Source: Streptomyces griseocarneus
GTDB lineage: Bacteria > Actinomycetota > Actinomycetes > Streptomycetales > Streptomycetaceae
Assembly (NCBI GenBank): GCA_003674045.1
Contig: PENC01000002.1
Location: 682,001 to 746,000, forward strand
Direction: 5' to 3'
Length of the DNA: 64,000 bases
Shown here: positions 15,689 through 24,368 of the stretch, piece by piece
Layout: every line of letters starts with the position of its first letter
Position numbering within the stretch: the stretch's first letter is position 1
Translations under genes and position numbers: made by a program
The notes under the pieces: model-generated
Told to the model about the DNA's origin: nothing
The model's input: the letters and a program-made list of their open reading frames with translations, nothing else
The model's database searches: none

Positions 15689-16888
15689 GTGACGAATCGA
15701 CCCCGCGCACGAGCCGGGACTCCACGCTGGCAGGCGGCCACCGAGATAGAAGAGGCCCTGCTGAAGGCCGTGCAGAACAAGAGCCGACGCGAATATCTGC
15801 GCATACTCGCGACAGCGGACCTCTTCCATTACGTGCCGAAGGATTACCAGGACAAGCACGGCAGCCGCGCGTACTTCCCCACCGAGGACATCCACGGCGG
15901 TTCCCTGTGCATCGTCGTACGCACCGCCGGTGAACGGCTCCCCCGCCGCGCGCAATTCGTCGCCGTCCGTACGTCGTTGCCGGAACTGGAGGCCGTCTGG
16001 CCGGGATCGCGTTACACCCTGCACGTGAATCCGGGCACGCCGGCCTTCATGCGGCTCACGGCGAGCGCTCTGGACCGGCGCCGGTGGCGGAAGACGGCGG
16101 CCGAGGCGACCGCTTCGCTCCCCACCGACAGCCGACCGACGCGCCTGCTCACGAAATACACCGGCCCGCGCACGGGACCGCTCGCCCACGCGCTCGCGTG
16201 CGGTGCGCATTTGTCCGTCGCCAACGGCGTGCTGTGGAACGAGATCGGTGACGTCTACGACTCCTACGGGAACGAGGTGAAGACCCTGCGGGAATGGTGG
16301 GGCACCACCACGGCCCACGAATGGCAGGAGCAGATGGACGCGCTGCTGAGCGGCACCAACAGCCCGCCGGAGCCGCAATTCGTCCTCGACGTCCGGCAGC
16401 AGCTCGCGCTGGAGACCGAGGGACGGGTCGACACGGAGCTGTGGCGGCGTACCTGCACCGCCGTACTCGCCAACCTGGAGGCCCCGGCCGAGGTGGAGAG
16501 GACCGTCCAGGAACTGATCGGCCGCGTTCTCCGCTACGAGGCACGGTTCCGCGCCGACGGCCTGCTCCCACCGGACGGATTCGTCCGCAGTGCCGTCGGC
16601 TACGACTACGGCCGCGCGGTCGGATTCGCCCGCTGGGGGCTGAGCGCCCGGCTGTGCCCGTTCTCCGCGGCGGAAGAGGCGGTTCTCCGCGCGGGCGAAC
16701 TGTGCCGCGAGGCGTACCGGTCCTGGGAGGACTTCTCCGCGGGCTACGCCCTGGGACGGGTCCTCCGCTTCGACACCGAGGAATTCGGCCAGTGGTACAC
16801 CAAGGTGCTCGATCCGCATCTGATTCTCACGAAGGACGAGGAGAGCCCTTGGCGGACCATTCCGTGGAACTCGACGTCGACGGTGTGA
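15689..16888 (+). CDS. SseB-like / DUF1266 protein
   Basis: A 399-residue cytosolic protein. The first ~130 residues resemble an SseB N-terminal domain (IEEALLKAVQNKSRREYLRILA, YFPTEDIHGG). The second half resembles DUF1266 (SVANGVLWNEIGD, DYGRAVGFARWGLSA, WEDFSAGYALGRVLRFD). DUF1266 is widespread in Streptomyces with no known activity; similar architectures occur near contact-toxin loci, but nothing here proves such a role. GTG start, no strong ribosome site. Convergent with the secreted HNH-like gene. Confidence 0.7.
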   Translation: MTNRPRARAGTPRWQAATEIEEALLKAVQNKSRREYLRILATADLFHYVPKDYQDKHGSRAYFPTEDIHGGSLCIVVRTAGERLPRRAQFVAVRTSLPELEAVWPGSRYTLHVNPGTPAFMRLTASALDRRRWRKTAAEATASLPTDSRPTRLLTKYTGPRTGPLAHALACGAHLSVANGVLWNEIGDVYDSYGNEVKTLREWWGTTTAHEWQEQMDALLSGTNSPPEPQFVLDVRQQLALETEGRVDTELWRRTCTAVLANLEAPAEVERTVQELIGRVLRYEARFRADGLLPPDGFVRSAVGYDYGRAVGFARWGLSARLCPFSAAEEAVLRAGELCREAYRSWEDFSAGYALGRVLRFDTEEFGQWYTKVLDPHLILTKDEESPWRTIPWNSTSTV

Positions 16889-16902
16889 CTGTTCCCTACG
16901 GG

Positions 16903-17463
16903 CTATTCCAGACCGAGCTTGGCCAGCGCCGTCGTCCAGTCGGCGGCGATCGCGCCGCGGGCGGCGTCGAGAGTGACCTCGCCCCCGCAGACCGCCGTCT
17001 TCAGCCGGTTCTCGACGTGGTCCTTGTCCCCGGCCTGCTCGTCGCCGTACCGCGGCTCGGGCCACAGGTTCTTCGCGTCCTTCGGAGCCCCGCCGAGTTC
17101 GAGCGGAACCAGGTGGTCCTCCTCGTAGTCGGTGGTGTCCGTGTCCGCGTAGCCGTACTCACCTATCTGCTGCACCTTCAGCCGATTGGTGTACGAGGCC
17201 GGCGGCCGCACCGTCTTCGTCCAGCCCGACACACAGATCGTCGAGCCGATCGTGTCCTGGGTGACATCCGGGTTGTACGCCCCCGGCTGACAGGACGAGT
17301 CGGGCAGCGGCAGGTGCGACTGGCTGCAGGACTGTGCGAGGTGGGGGGTGACGGCGTGCGATGCGGCGTGCGACGCGGCGTGTGCGCTTCCGGTGGTGAG
17401 GAGTCCGGTGGCGGCGAGCGCCAGCGCCGCCGCGGTGGCGGCGGCGCGATAGGGGGTGCGCAT
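16903..17463 (-). CDS. Secreted HNH-nuclease-like protein
   Basis: A 186-residue exported protein: signal peptide 1-30 (AAATAAALALAATGLLTTG), then a domain with the pattern EEDHLVPLELGG, NLWPEP, KDHVENRLKTAVC and DW typical of HNH-type beta-beta-alpha-metal nuclease relatives; the DH pair would bind the metal and activate water. Three Cys (QSCSQ, SSCQP, TICVSG) precede it and one follows. GGGAG precedes the ATG by 9 bases. A secreted nuclease role (nutrient scavenging or antagonism) is inferred. Confidence 0.7.
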   Translation of the reverse strand: MRTPYRAAATAAALALAATGLLTTGSAHAASHAASHAVTPHLAQSCSQSHLPLPDSSCQPGAYNPDVTQDTIGSTICVSGWTKTVRPPASYTNRLKVQQIGEYGYADTDTTDYEEDHLVPLELGGAPKDAKNLWPEPRYGDEQAGDKDHVENRLKTAVCGGEVTLDAARGAIAADWTTALAKLGLE

Positions 17464-17761
17464 GGGTTTGCTCCCAGCAGTTACGGAGCCCGGCCGATGA
17501 ATCGGGCTGTTGTGCGCATGACACCACTTGCTTTGTCTATGCGGGTAGAGGCGTGAGGTGAACATGTGGTGACCTGCGGATCTTCTTACCCGCGCATGGC
17601 ACCCGCTTTCCCGAACGGAGGGATTCCCTTGGGGGCCGCACGGCGCTGAATCCGCTCCGCCGACCGGGTGATGAGGCCCGACGGACATGCGGTGCATCGC
17701 GGCTCCCCCGCCACGGCCGTGCGACGCTGGTACACCCGCCCCCGACGCAAGGAGTGGCCCC

Positions 17762-18100
17762 GTGTCCGTGGCACTTGAGCACCGCCCCGCCGAGAAGCAC
17801 CGGCACACCCACGGCCCCGGCTGCGGCCACGACGCGGTCATCCACGGAGACCACGTCGACTACGTCCACGACGGCCACGTCCACCGTGAGCACCGCACCG
17901 ACCAGGGCGTCCACTACGACGAGTGCACGACCTGCCGCTGCGACCACTGCACCGACTCCTGCGCCGTATGCGACTGCTCCGACTGCGCCTGCCCCACGTG
18001 CCTCCACGCGGAATGCGAGTGCGCGGCGTGCGGGGGTGACAGCTGCGCGCGCTGCACGTGCGCGGAATGCACGTGCCCTACGTGTGCGCACGCGGCGTGA
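17762..18100 (+). CDS. His/Cys-rich metal-binding protein
   Basis: A 112-residue cytosolic protein in two blocks. The first (about 8-58) is His-rich: HRHTHGPGCGHD, HGDHVDYVHDGHVHREH, like a known actinobacterial His-rich family. The second (about 59-112) holds 19 Cys in closely spaced CxC and CxxC pairs (CTTCRCDHC, CDCSDCACPTC, CTCAECTCPTC), like a metallothionein. GTG follows AAGGAG. Storage or buffering of Zn, Cu or a similar soft metal is inferred. The end overlaps the convergent operon by 23 bases. Confidence 0.75.
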   Translation: MSVALEHRPAEKHRHTHGPGCGHDAVIHGDHVDYVHDGHVHREHRTDQGVHYDECTTCRCDHCTDSCAVCDCSDCACPTCLHAECECAACGGDSCARCTCAECTCPTCAHAA

Positions 18101-18479
18101 CCGCCCCGCGACGGTTCACCGGCTCCGCGAACCAGGCCCGCGCGAAGCTCACCACAGGACCGTCGTCAATGTCGTGGACGGTCACGTCGAAGGTCCGGCC
18201 CGGACAGGCCGCGGACAGGGCCGCGTGCCAGGTCTTGCTGATGGTCCGGGCGACTTCCATGAGTGCGGCATCGTCCTCGAGGGTGTTCCCGTAGTCGATG
18301 ACATCCGCGAGGGCCAGGCGGTTGAGCATCCGCTCGACCGCTCGCGTGTCACCGTCGAGGCGTCGATACCACTCGCCGAGCGTGCTACGGCACTTGAGAA
18401 AATCGAGGTGATCGAGGGGGCCCGGGGGGAAGTCGGCCGCCCACGAGCTGATCTCGGGGTGTTCAGCAGGCTCGATCAC
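18078..18479 (-). CDS. Hypothetical protein, end of toxin-immunity operon
   Basis: A 133-residue protein starting with GTG at 18479, which overlaps the stop of the HEAT-like gene (GTGA), so it is the last coupled gene of the RHS operon. Seen: an acidic N-terminus (IEPAEHPEISSW), helices (DHLDFLKCRSTLGEWYRRL, RAVERMLNRLAL) and a C-terminal strand FDVTVHDIDDGPVVSF. No family is recognised. Position suggests an immunity or accessory protein, but this is inference. Confidence 0.6.
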   Translation of the reverse strand: MIEPAEHPEISSWAADFPPGPLDHLDFLKCRSTLGEWYRRLDGDTRAVERMLNRLALADVIDYGNTLEDDAALMEVARTISKTWHAALSAACPGRTFDVTVHDIDDGPVVSFARAWFAEPVNRRGAVTPRAHT

Positions 18480-18829
18480 GCGCTCCCGGGTATGTCCTTT
18501 GCCCTCGCGAACATCGCAATGTCGTCCAACGCGTCCCCGGCGGCTCCGGCCGTGACGGGGTCGTCCGAGAGCGCGCCGAGGAGCTCGACGGCTTCGGGGG
18601 CGGCCACTCCATGGATACGCGCCAAGTGCCCGAGCGCGAGGGCTGCGCACCTCTGCACTTGCGGTGCCCCGTCGCGCACGTGACGGATGGCGTACTCCTC
18701 GACCCAGCCTCTGTCGGCACTCGTCATGGCAGCACTGATGAGGGCCTCGCCGACCTCCGCGTCGGTTCCGGATGCCATGATCCGCTCGACCTCGGCTCGC
18801 GCGAAGCGCGGCGGCGGTACGTACTTCAT
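18476..18829 (-). CDS. HEAT-repeat-like protein in immunity operon
   Basis: A 117-residue helical protein: MKYVPPPRFARAEVERIM then repeated helix pairs (DAEVGEALISAAM, WVEEYAIRHVRDGAPQVQRCAALALGHLARIHG and so on) resembling HEAT/ARM-type repeats that are frequent in immunity proteins of polymorphic toxin systems. ATG at 18829 overlaps the Imm50-like stop (ATGA) and has AAGGAACTC upstream; the longer frame is not needed. Immunity role inferred from fold and operon position. Confidence 0.65.
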   Translation of the reverse strand: MKYVPPPRFARAEVERIMASGTDAEVGEALISAAMTSADRGWVEEYAIRHVRDGAPQVQRCAALALGHLARIHGVAAPEAVELLGALSDDPVTAGAAGDALDDIAMFARAKDIPGSA

Positions 18830-19233
18830 CGCGAGAGTTCCTTTCCTCGGCACTCATCGCTGTACGCAGATATTTTTGAGACAAACAAGGATTCGCCGGA
18901 CGCGCGAATTCGCGTTGCAGTTGATGCCACCTCCATCTCGATCAGATCACCCCGCCGCAAGAAGATGTCGGCCACGGGGTTACTGTCGAAGCCTTCCAGG
19001 GCAACGTCGCGCAACCCACCCAGTGAGAGCTCGATCTGGACGGTGTCATGCCCGAGGGCAGCCCACTTCTTCGGCGGATCAGCGGGAAAGTCAGCCAAGT
19101 CGAACCGCAACCTCAGCGCCGGGCCTTCCCTGTCCAGTTCGACCTCGTGAAGACACACTGATTCAAGCGCTGGCGGACGCCCTGAGTAGACTCCCTCAAT
19201 GCCGCGAGGGTCGACCAGAAACTCAGTCCACAT
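18826..19233 (-). CDS. Imm50-like immunity protein
   Basis: A 135-residue protein resembling Immunity protein 50: DFPADPPKKWAALGHDTVQIEL (about 60-80) with the family's FP-x-x-PPxKW and TVQ elements, flanked by beta strands (LRLRFDLAD, LIEMEVASTATRIRA) and the closing FVSKISAY. Imm50 proteins neutralise toxins of contact/RHS systems. ATG at 19233 follows AAGGGA. It is the second small gene after the RHS toxin and overlaps the next gene by 4 bases. Confidence 0.7.
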   Translation of the reverse strand: MWTEFLVDPRGIEGVYSGRPPALESVCLHEVELDREGPALRLRFDLADFPADPPKKWAALGHDTVQIELSLGGLRDVALEGFDSNPVADIFLRRGDLIEMEVASTATRIRASGESLFVSKISAYSDECRGKELSR

Positions 19234-19279
19234 CTCGTAGATCCCTTCACCGCAGCAAACAGTGGCCTCTTCTACAGCA

Positions 19280-19666
19280 TCACTGAGATGGAGGCGAAGA
19301 AAGCGCAGAGCTCGCCGCCGTCGCCAACAAGCCAATCACTGGGGGGATTTCCCGGTACTCCCAAGTGGACGGACACCGAAGCATCTCCTCGAGAGCCTCG
19401 CCGGTCACGCGCTCCCCGCCCTCGTGCGCCGGCCACTCGTCGCCTCGATAGACCTCGACGTAACCGGCCTTCTCCCAGCGGCCGATGATCTCAGCGAAGA
19501 CAGGGGCAACAGTCACCCAGTCCGCCTCCTCCTCGCTGCCCGTCCAGTCGGCAAGCACTGACCAAAGGGGTGACATTTCCCTGGCGTTGACAAGAACGCA
19601 CTCCTCTTCTTCTGAGAGCCAGTCCACGTCTTTTCCTTTCCGCACATTCAAGCCGATATCAATCAC
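19280..19666 (-). CDS. Probable cognate immunity protein of the RHS toxin
   Basis: A 128-residue acidic protein, not assigned to a named family. It starts with GTG at 19666, overlapping the last 8 bases of the RHS toxin frame, the position where cognate immunity genes usually lie. Seen: DWLSEEEECVLVNAREMSPLW, EEADWVTVAPVFAEIIGRWEKAGYVEVYRGDEW, EALEEMLRCPSTWEYREIP. The small acidic fold would suit binding a basic toxin domain. Immunity function is inferred. Confidence 0.65.
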   Translation of the reverse strand: MIDIGLNVRKGKDVDWLSEEEECVLVNAREMSPLWSVLADWTGSEEEADWVTVAPVFAEIIGRWEKAGYVEVYRGDEWPAHEGGERVTGEALEEMLRCPSTWEYREIPPVIGLLATAASSALSSPPSQ

Positions 19667-22600
19667 CCAGGGCCGGATTACCCTCGAGCGGAATCCGGAT
19701 CGGCTTCTTACCCATCTGGTATTTCAGGTACGGTCCTTGATGGTCAAGGCGGCGCATCGCGGGATCACCGAACTCGATCAGGATAGTCGGTTGCCCCTTC
19801 CTGAGGACGTAGCCCCCTCCTGTCGCAGACGGGGAGACTTCTCGGATCCACCCGTCCCCTTGGGCCATTTCCATGACCTCGTCGACGGATGCACCTCGCA
19901 TGGATTCCGGGTTGAGCATGTCGCGAGCAGGCCGCGGTGGAGGCGGAGCATCATCATTGTGACTCCCACTGCCCTTCGCCCTCTTCAGACATTCTTCGGG
20001 GGAAAGCCCCATCGGGTCTGCAGTCGTGCAAGGGTTCTTGACGTACGCGTGATGGTTGGGCGCCGGTTCCAGCCCCAGCGGGTCCGGAGCGAGATAGCTC
20101 GCCGCTTCCGGGTCGTAGTACCGGAAGAAGTTGTAGTTCAGCCCCGTTTCCGCGTCGACGTACTGCCCCGGAAAGCGCAACGGGCAGTCCGCGCCACCCT
20201 CCGGCGGGGACGGCAGCGGCGTGCCCCACAGTGACGTGCGGTGCTGCCAGACCAGTTCGCCCGTCAAAGTCAGGAGTTCCGTCGGCGTACCCACCGCGTC
20301 CGTCACGATCGCGTGGAAGGTTGCGGGCGGGGTCGAGAAGTCCTCGATGAGGGACTTGCCCGGTGATTCCGGAGGCGGGGTGTGTGTCGTCTGGGTCAGG
20401 GGGCGGTGTGTGCCCGGGGCGTAGTCCCAGGTCGTCGCCTCGCCCGTCGGGCGGAGCTCCTCGGACAGCCGGGTGCCGTCCCAGGAGAAGACCGTTTCGC
20501 CGGCCGGCTCGCTCCGCTTTGATATGCGGCGGCCGAGCGCGTCGTATGCGTAGTGCCAGCGCTCGCCCTCCGGGGTCACCGCTTCCATCAGGCGGTCTTC
20601 CGCGTTCCAGGCGTATGTCCACGTACGCGTCTTGCCGTTGAGGAGTTTCCTGGTTCGACGCGTCAGGCGGCCTTGGGCGTCGTGGGTGTATGTCGTGCGG
20701 CCCGCTCGGCGGATGAGCGTGCCGTCGAATTCGCGTTGGCCGGGCGCTTCATGGGCAGGGGCCTTGGCGTAGGTGAGGTTGCCCGCTGTGTCGTAGGCGT
20801 AGGTTTCGGTCCAGCCGTGGGCGCTGACCTTGGTGACGCGGCCTGTGGGTTCCACGTCGAAACGGCGGGTGCCTGAGGTGAGTTCGCGGATTTCGGTGAG
20901 ATAGCCGTCCGCGCGGTAGGCGTGGGTGCGGTGCTGGAGGAGGCGGTCCGCGTCGCCCGTCAGGACTTGGGTGATGAGGCGGTCCTGCGCGTCCCATTCC
21001 TGGGTGAGGAGGGCGCCTTCCTCACCCAGGCGGCGGGATGTTTCACGGCCCGCTGCGTCGTACACAAACGCCAGCGCGCCGGCATCACCGCGCAGCTCCA
21101 CCGGGCGGCCCGCCGCGTCGTACGTCCACTCCGTCGCGAGGCCCGAGGGGGTGACGCGGCTCGTGCGGCGGCCCAGGGCGTCGTACGCGTAGGTCGTCGT
21201 GCGGCCGTTCACCGTCTCGGAGACGACTCGGCCCAGCGCGTCGCGCTCGTAGGCGATCTCCGCGTCCGGGTTCGTCGCCCGCAGCAGCGCGCCCGACGCG
21301 TCGTACGCGAAGGTCGCCTCGCCCTGCTCCACCACTCGCCCCAGCGCGTCGCGGACGAAGTGGAGCGTCTCGCCCGCGCCGTTCGTCCGGGAGAGCAATT
21401 CGCCCGCCGCGTCGACCTCGTATGTCAGCTCGCGGCCGTTGAAGTCCTTCTCCGCGGTGAGGCGGCCCGCCGGGTCGTAGGTGTAGGTCCAGGTCAGGCC
21501 CTGGGGGTTGGTGACCTCCGTCAGGCGCAGTTCGGTGTCGTAGGCGAAGGCGTATGTCGTGCCGTCGGGGTCCGTGCGTGTCGCGGGAAGGTCGAAGGCG
21601 CCCACGGTGTGGCTGGTGGTGTTGCCCGCGGGGTCCGTGTGGGTGACGAGGTTGCCCTCGCCGTCCCAGGTCCAGGACTCGCGGGTGCCGTCGGGGTGTT
21701 CGCGCCAGGACGGTTTGCCCTCGGTGGTCCAGCCCATGCGCACCGTGTGACCCAGGGGGTCCACGGCTTCGGTGATACGGCCGAAGGCATCGCGCCGGGC
21801 GGTGGTGCTGTGGCCCAAGGGGTCGGTGATGGTCAGGGGCAGACCGGCCGGGGAGCAGTCGACCCGTGTGATCCCGCCCAGCGCGTCGGTCACCGACGTC
21901 ACATGCCCCAGCTCGTCATACGCGTAGCGGGTCTCGGCGCCGAGCGGGTCGACGGTCGTCAGCAGATTGCCGCGGTCGTCGTACGTGTGGCGCCAGCTCG
22001 CCCCGCCGGGCTCGGTGACCTCGGTCGGGCGGCACCGCTCGTCGTACGCGGCGTGCCCGGACGTGCCGTCCGGGAGGGTGACGCCGGTGAGGTTGCCCTG
22101 CTCGTCGTAGATGTAGCGGGTGGTGCGCCCGAGGGGGTCGGTGACGGAGAGCCGCTGGTCACCGCGCGGGGTCCAGCGCGTCACCGTGGCGTTGCCGAGC
22201 TGGTCGGTCTGCTCGATCACCTGGCCGTCGCCGTCGTGGCGGTAGGTGCGGCTGTGCCCGAGCGAGTCGATGACGGTGGTGGTGCGGGTCTCGTCGTCGT
22301 AGACGAGCTCGCCGGAGAGGTGGCGGCCGGTGCCCTCGGTGCGGACGACCCGGCCGCGGGCGTCGTACGTGTACGCGTACGACATGCCGTTGCGGTCGGT
22401 CCAGGTGGTGATCCGGTCCTGGTCGTCGTAGGTGAACCGCAGCGGCTTTCCACTGGAGTTGACGACCTCGGTGAGGTTGCCGGCCTCGTCGTAGCCGTAG
22501 CGGACGAGCACATGGCCGCGGCCCGGCTCGCGCTCCCGTTCGTACGGGGACGGTGGTTCCTCCAGCAGCCGCAGGGCCGTGACGCGCGCGTTCTCGGTGT

Positions 22601-23897
22601 CGACGGCTATGTGGTAGCCGCCCGAGTGGCGCACGGCGGTGGGGGTGCTGTTCGCGGTGCGCTCGATGTCGATGCGGGCGTCGTTGCGGTCGTGACAGCT
22701 GATGAGGGGGAGCTGGACGACGCCGGGTGTGTCGGTGGGGGTGAGGCCGCCGAAGGTACGGACGACACCGGTGTACGGGTCGGTGACGGTCATCAGGCCG
22801 TCGGGCCGCCCGTCCCAGGTCAGCGGCCAGCGTGGGCCCCTGACCGGCAGCGTCGGCTCGCTGGGGCGCGGCACGGGGTAGACCAGGCGCATGCCGTCGG
22901 CGGCGGCGAAGACGACGCCCTCGGCGTCGAGCTGGACGCGTTCGTCGAGCGTGGAGGCCCAGGTGGTGCCGAACCAGCTGCCCGCGCGGTACGAGGAGAG
23001 GTGGGTGCGTTCGAGGACGAGGGGCAGGTCCGCGGGGAGGGTGACGTCGGTCTGCGGGAGCAGCATGGTGCCCGTGGTGACGTCGATGGGGTCCTCGGCG
23101 CACTCGATGCCCTCCGTGCGGCGGGCGGCGGTGGCCTCCTCCCCGATGAGGGGGCGGCTGTTCCTCAGGAGCGGGTTCCGGAAGGCGGCGGAACCGAGCT
23201 CGACGTAGTTGCGGGCGGCGCTGCCGAGCCCGCCGAAGAGGCCGCCGTAGAGCATGCCGTCCTTGGCCGCCTGGTTGACCTCCTCCAGGCTGATGCCGCC
23301 GTGCTGCAGACCGGCGCTGATCTTCATGGGCTGGGCGACGGCCAGGTCGACGGCCACGGACTCGACGCCCGCGAAGGCCGCGGTGACGAGGGTGGTGGCG
23401 ACGACCTCGGCGGCGACGGCGGAGATGGTGACGCCCACGGCGGTACCGACCTCGACGACGGCCGCGGCGGCGGTCGCGGAGGCCGCTGTCGAGAGACCGA
23501 AGGTGAACCAGGCCGCGCCGACGCCGGCGAGGATGACGGCCGCCTCGATGCCGAGCTCCGCCCAGAGCTTGTCGACCGCGTCGTCGATGGCCTTCGCGAG
23601 ATTCTCCAGCGCCTTCGCCATCTCGCGCGCGGCCTTGGGGATCTCGTGCAGCCAGCCCTTGTCCCCCTTGCCCGCGTAACGGGCCCAGAAGGTCTCGAAG
23701 GCGTCGATCGACTCGCCCTTGTTGTGGTGGATCAGGGCTTGCGCGGTGTTGTTGACGGGCGTACGGATCTTCTCGACGGCATCGGCGAAGTCGTTCCACG
23801 CCTTGGCGGCCTTGCGGAGCTTCTTGGGGTCGCCGTCGGGCCAGTGGAGGAGGCCCAGCTTCTCCAGGACGTGCTTGGCCTTCTCGGAGGCGCTCAC
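19659..23897 (-). CDS. RHS-repeat polymorphic toxin
   Basis: A 1412-residue RHS/YD-repeat toxin. Layout: an N-terminal helical region (1-115) and a hydrophobic Ala/Gly/Val segment (~118-210), a DUF6531 module (~258-335, starting ECAEDPIDVTTGTM), many YD repeats of the YxYDxxGxL type (~440-1190), the RHS-associated core ending in LNYNFFRYYDPEAASYLAPD and DPMGL (~1294-1298), then a 109-residue variable toxin tip. The tip (SVDEVMEMAQGDGWIRE, GPYLKYQMGKKPIRIPLEGNP) resembles small nuclease-type toxin domains with a K/R-rich end; its activity is not proven. GTG overlaps the WXG-like gene. Confidence 0.9.
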   Translation of the reverse strand: MSASEKAKHVLEKLGLLHWPDGDPKKLRKAAKAWNDFADAVEKIRTPVNNTAQALIHHNKGESIDAFETFWARYAGKGDKGWLHEIPKAAREMAKALENLAKAIDDAVDKLWAELGIEAAVILAGVGAAWFTFGLSTAASATAAAAVVEVGTAVGVTISAVAAEVVATTLVTAAFAGVESVAVDLAVAQPMKISAGLQHGGISLEEVNQAAKDGMLYGGLFGGLGSAARNYVELGSAAFRNPLLRNSRPLIGEEATAARRTEGIECAEDPIDVTTGTMLLPQTDVTLPADLPLVLERTHLSSYRAGSWFGTTWASTLDERVQLDAEGVVFAAADGMRLVYPVPRPSEPTLPVRGPRWPLTWDGRPDGLMTVTDPYTGVVRTFGGLTPTDTPGVVQLPLISCHDRNDARIDIERTANSTPTAVRHSGGYHIAVDTENARVTALRLLEEPPSPYEREREPGRGHVLVRYGYDEAGNLTEVVNSSGKPLRFTYDDQDRITTWTDRNGMSYAYTYDARGRVVRTEGTGRHLSGELVYDDETRTTTVIDSLGHSRTYRHDGDGQVIEQTDQLGNATVTRWTPRGDQRLSVTDPLGRTTRYIYDEQGNLTGVTLPDGTSGHAAYDERCRPTEVTEPGGASWRHTYDDRGNLLTTVDPLGAETRYAYDELGHVTSVTDALGGITRVDCSPAGLPLTITDPLGHSTTARRDAFGRITEAVDPLGHTVRMGWTTEGKPSWREHPDGTRESWTWDGEGNLVTHTDPAGNTTSHTVGAFDLPATRTDPDGTTYAFAYDTELRLTEVTNPQGLTWTYTYDPAGRLTAEKDFNGRELTYEVDAAGELLSRTNGAGETLHFVRDALGRVVEQGEATFAYDASGALLRATNPDAEIAYERDALGRVVSETVNGRTTTYAYDALGRRTSRVTPSGLATEWTYDAAGRPVELRGDAGALAFVYDAAGRETSRRLGEEGALLTQEWDAQDRLITQVLTGDADRLLQHRTHAYRADGYLTEIRELTSGTRRFDVEPTGRVTKVSAHGWTETYAYDTAGNLTYAKAPAHEAPGQREFDGTLIRRAGRTTYTHDAQGRLTRRTRKLLNGKTRTWTYAWNAEDRLMEAVTPEGERWHYAYDALGRRISKRSEPAGETVFSWDGTRLSEELRPTGEATTWDYAPGTHRPLTQTTHTPPPESPGKSLIEDFSTPPATFHAIVTDAVGTPTELLTLTGELVWQHRTSLWGTPLPSPPEGGADCPLRFPGQYVDAETGLNYNFFRYYDPEAASYLAPDPLGLEPAPNHHAYVKNPCTTADPMGLSPEECLKRAKGSGSHNDDAPPPPRPARDMLNPESMRGASVDEVMEMAQGDGWIREVSPSATGGGYVLRKGQPTILIEFGDPAMRRLDHQGPYLKYQMGKKPIRIPLEGNPALGD

Positions 23898-24238
23898 TTG
23901 TGACCCTTGTCCCGCTTCTTGGTGAACATCCCGGCGATCAGCTCGTCGTTGTCCACGTGGCCGTCGGACATGTCGACCATCGCCTCGTGAATGCTGGTGA
24001 GGCCGAGGACCAAAACGCCGGACGCGCTCTCGATCAGCTTCTGCTGCGCGGTGTACTTGGTCGCGAATTCCTTGACGCCGTCGTCCTCGCCCCAGGGCTC
24101 GCCGAGGCCGTCCAGCGTCTCGACAAGGGTGGTGAGCGCCTTGCTCAGCTCCTTGGCCTGCTCCTGGAAGACCGGGGCCGAGGACTTGAGGTCGGCGGTC
24201 TTGATGTCCAGGACTTTGTCGGGGCCCGTGTTGCCCAT
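23894..24238 (-). CDS. WXG100-like partner of RHS toxin
   Basis: A 114-residue helical protein resembling WXG100/ESAT-6-type partners: LKSSAPVFQEQAKELSKALTTLVETLDGLGEPWGEDDGVKEFATKY shows the helix, Trp-x-Gly turn (PWGED), helix pattern. Such proteins help export or folding of large toxins in Gram-positive bacteria through a type VII-like route. ATG at 24238 follows GGGGGAGA. Its stop overlaps the RHS start (GTGA), so the two are coupled. Confidence 0.75.
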   Translation of the reverse strand: MGNTGPDKVLDIKTADLKSSAPVFQEQAKELSKALTTLVETLDGLGEPWGEDDGVKEFATKYTAQQKLIESASGVLVLGLTSIHEAMVDMSDGHVDNDELIAGMFTKKRDKGHK

Positions 24239-24368
24239 GTGTTTCTCCCCCAGACGGCGTGCGTCAACATCACATAATCGCATGAGGGTTCGGATGGCGT
24301 GTGGTTTATTGGCATACGCCTGGAGTGTGCGGGTTTTGTCCGGACACCTCGTCACTTACCGTGTGTTC

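Noticed and set aside
20922..23903. 993-codon open frame opposite the RHS toxin gene
   Set aside because: It mirrors the RHS frame; its residues are biased as expected for a reversed high-GC gene, and no family feature is seen.
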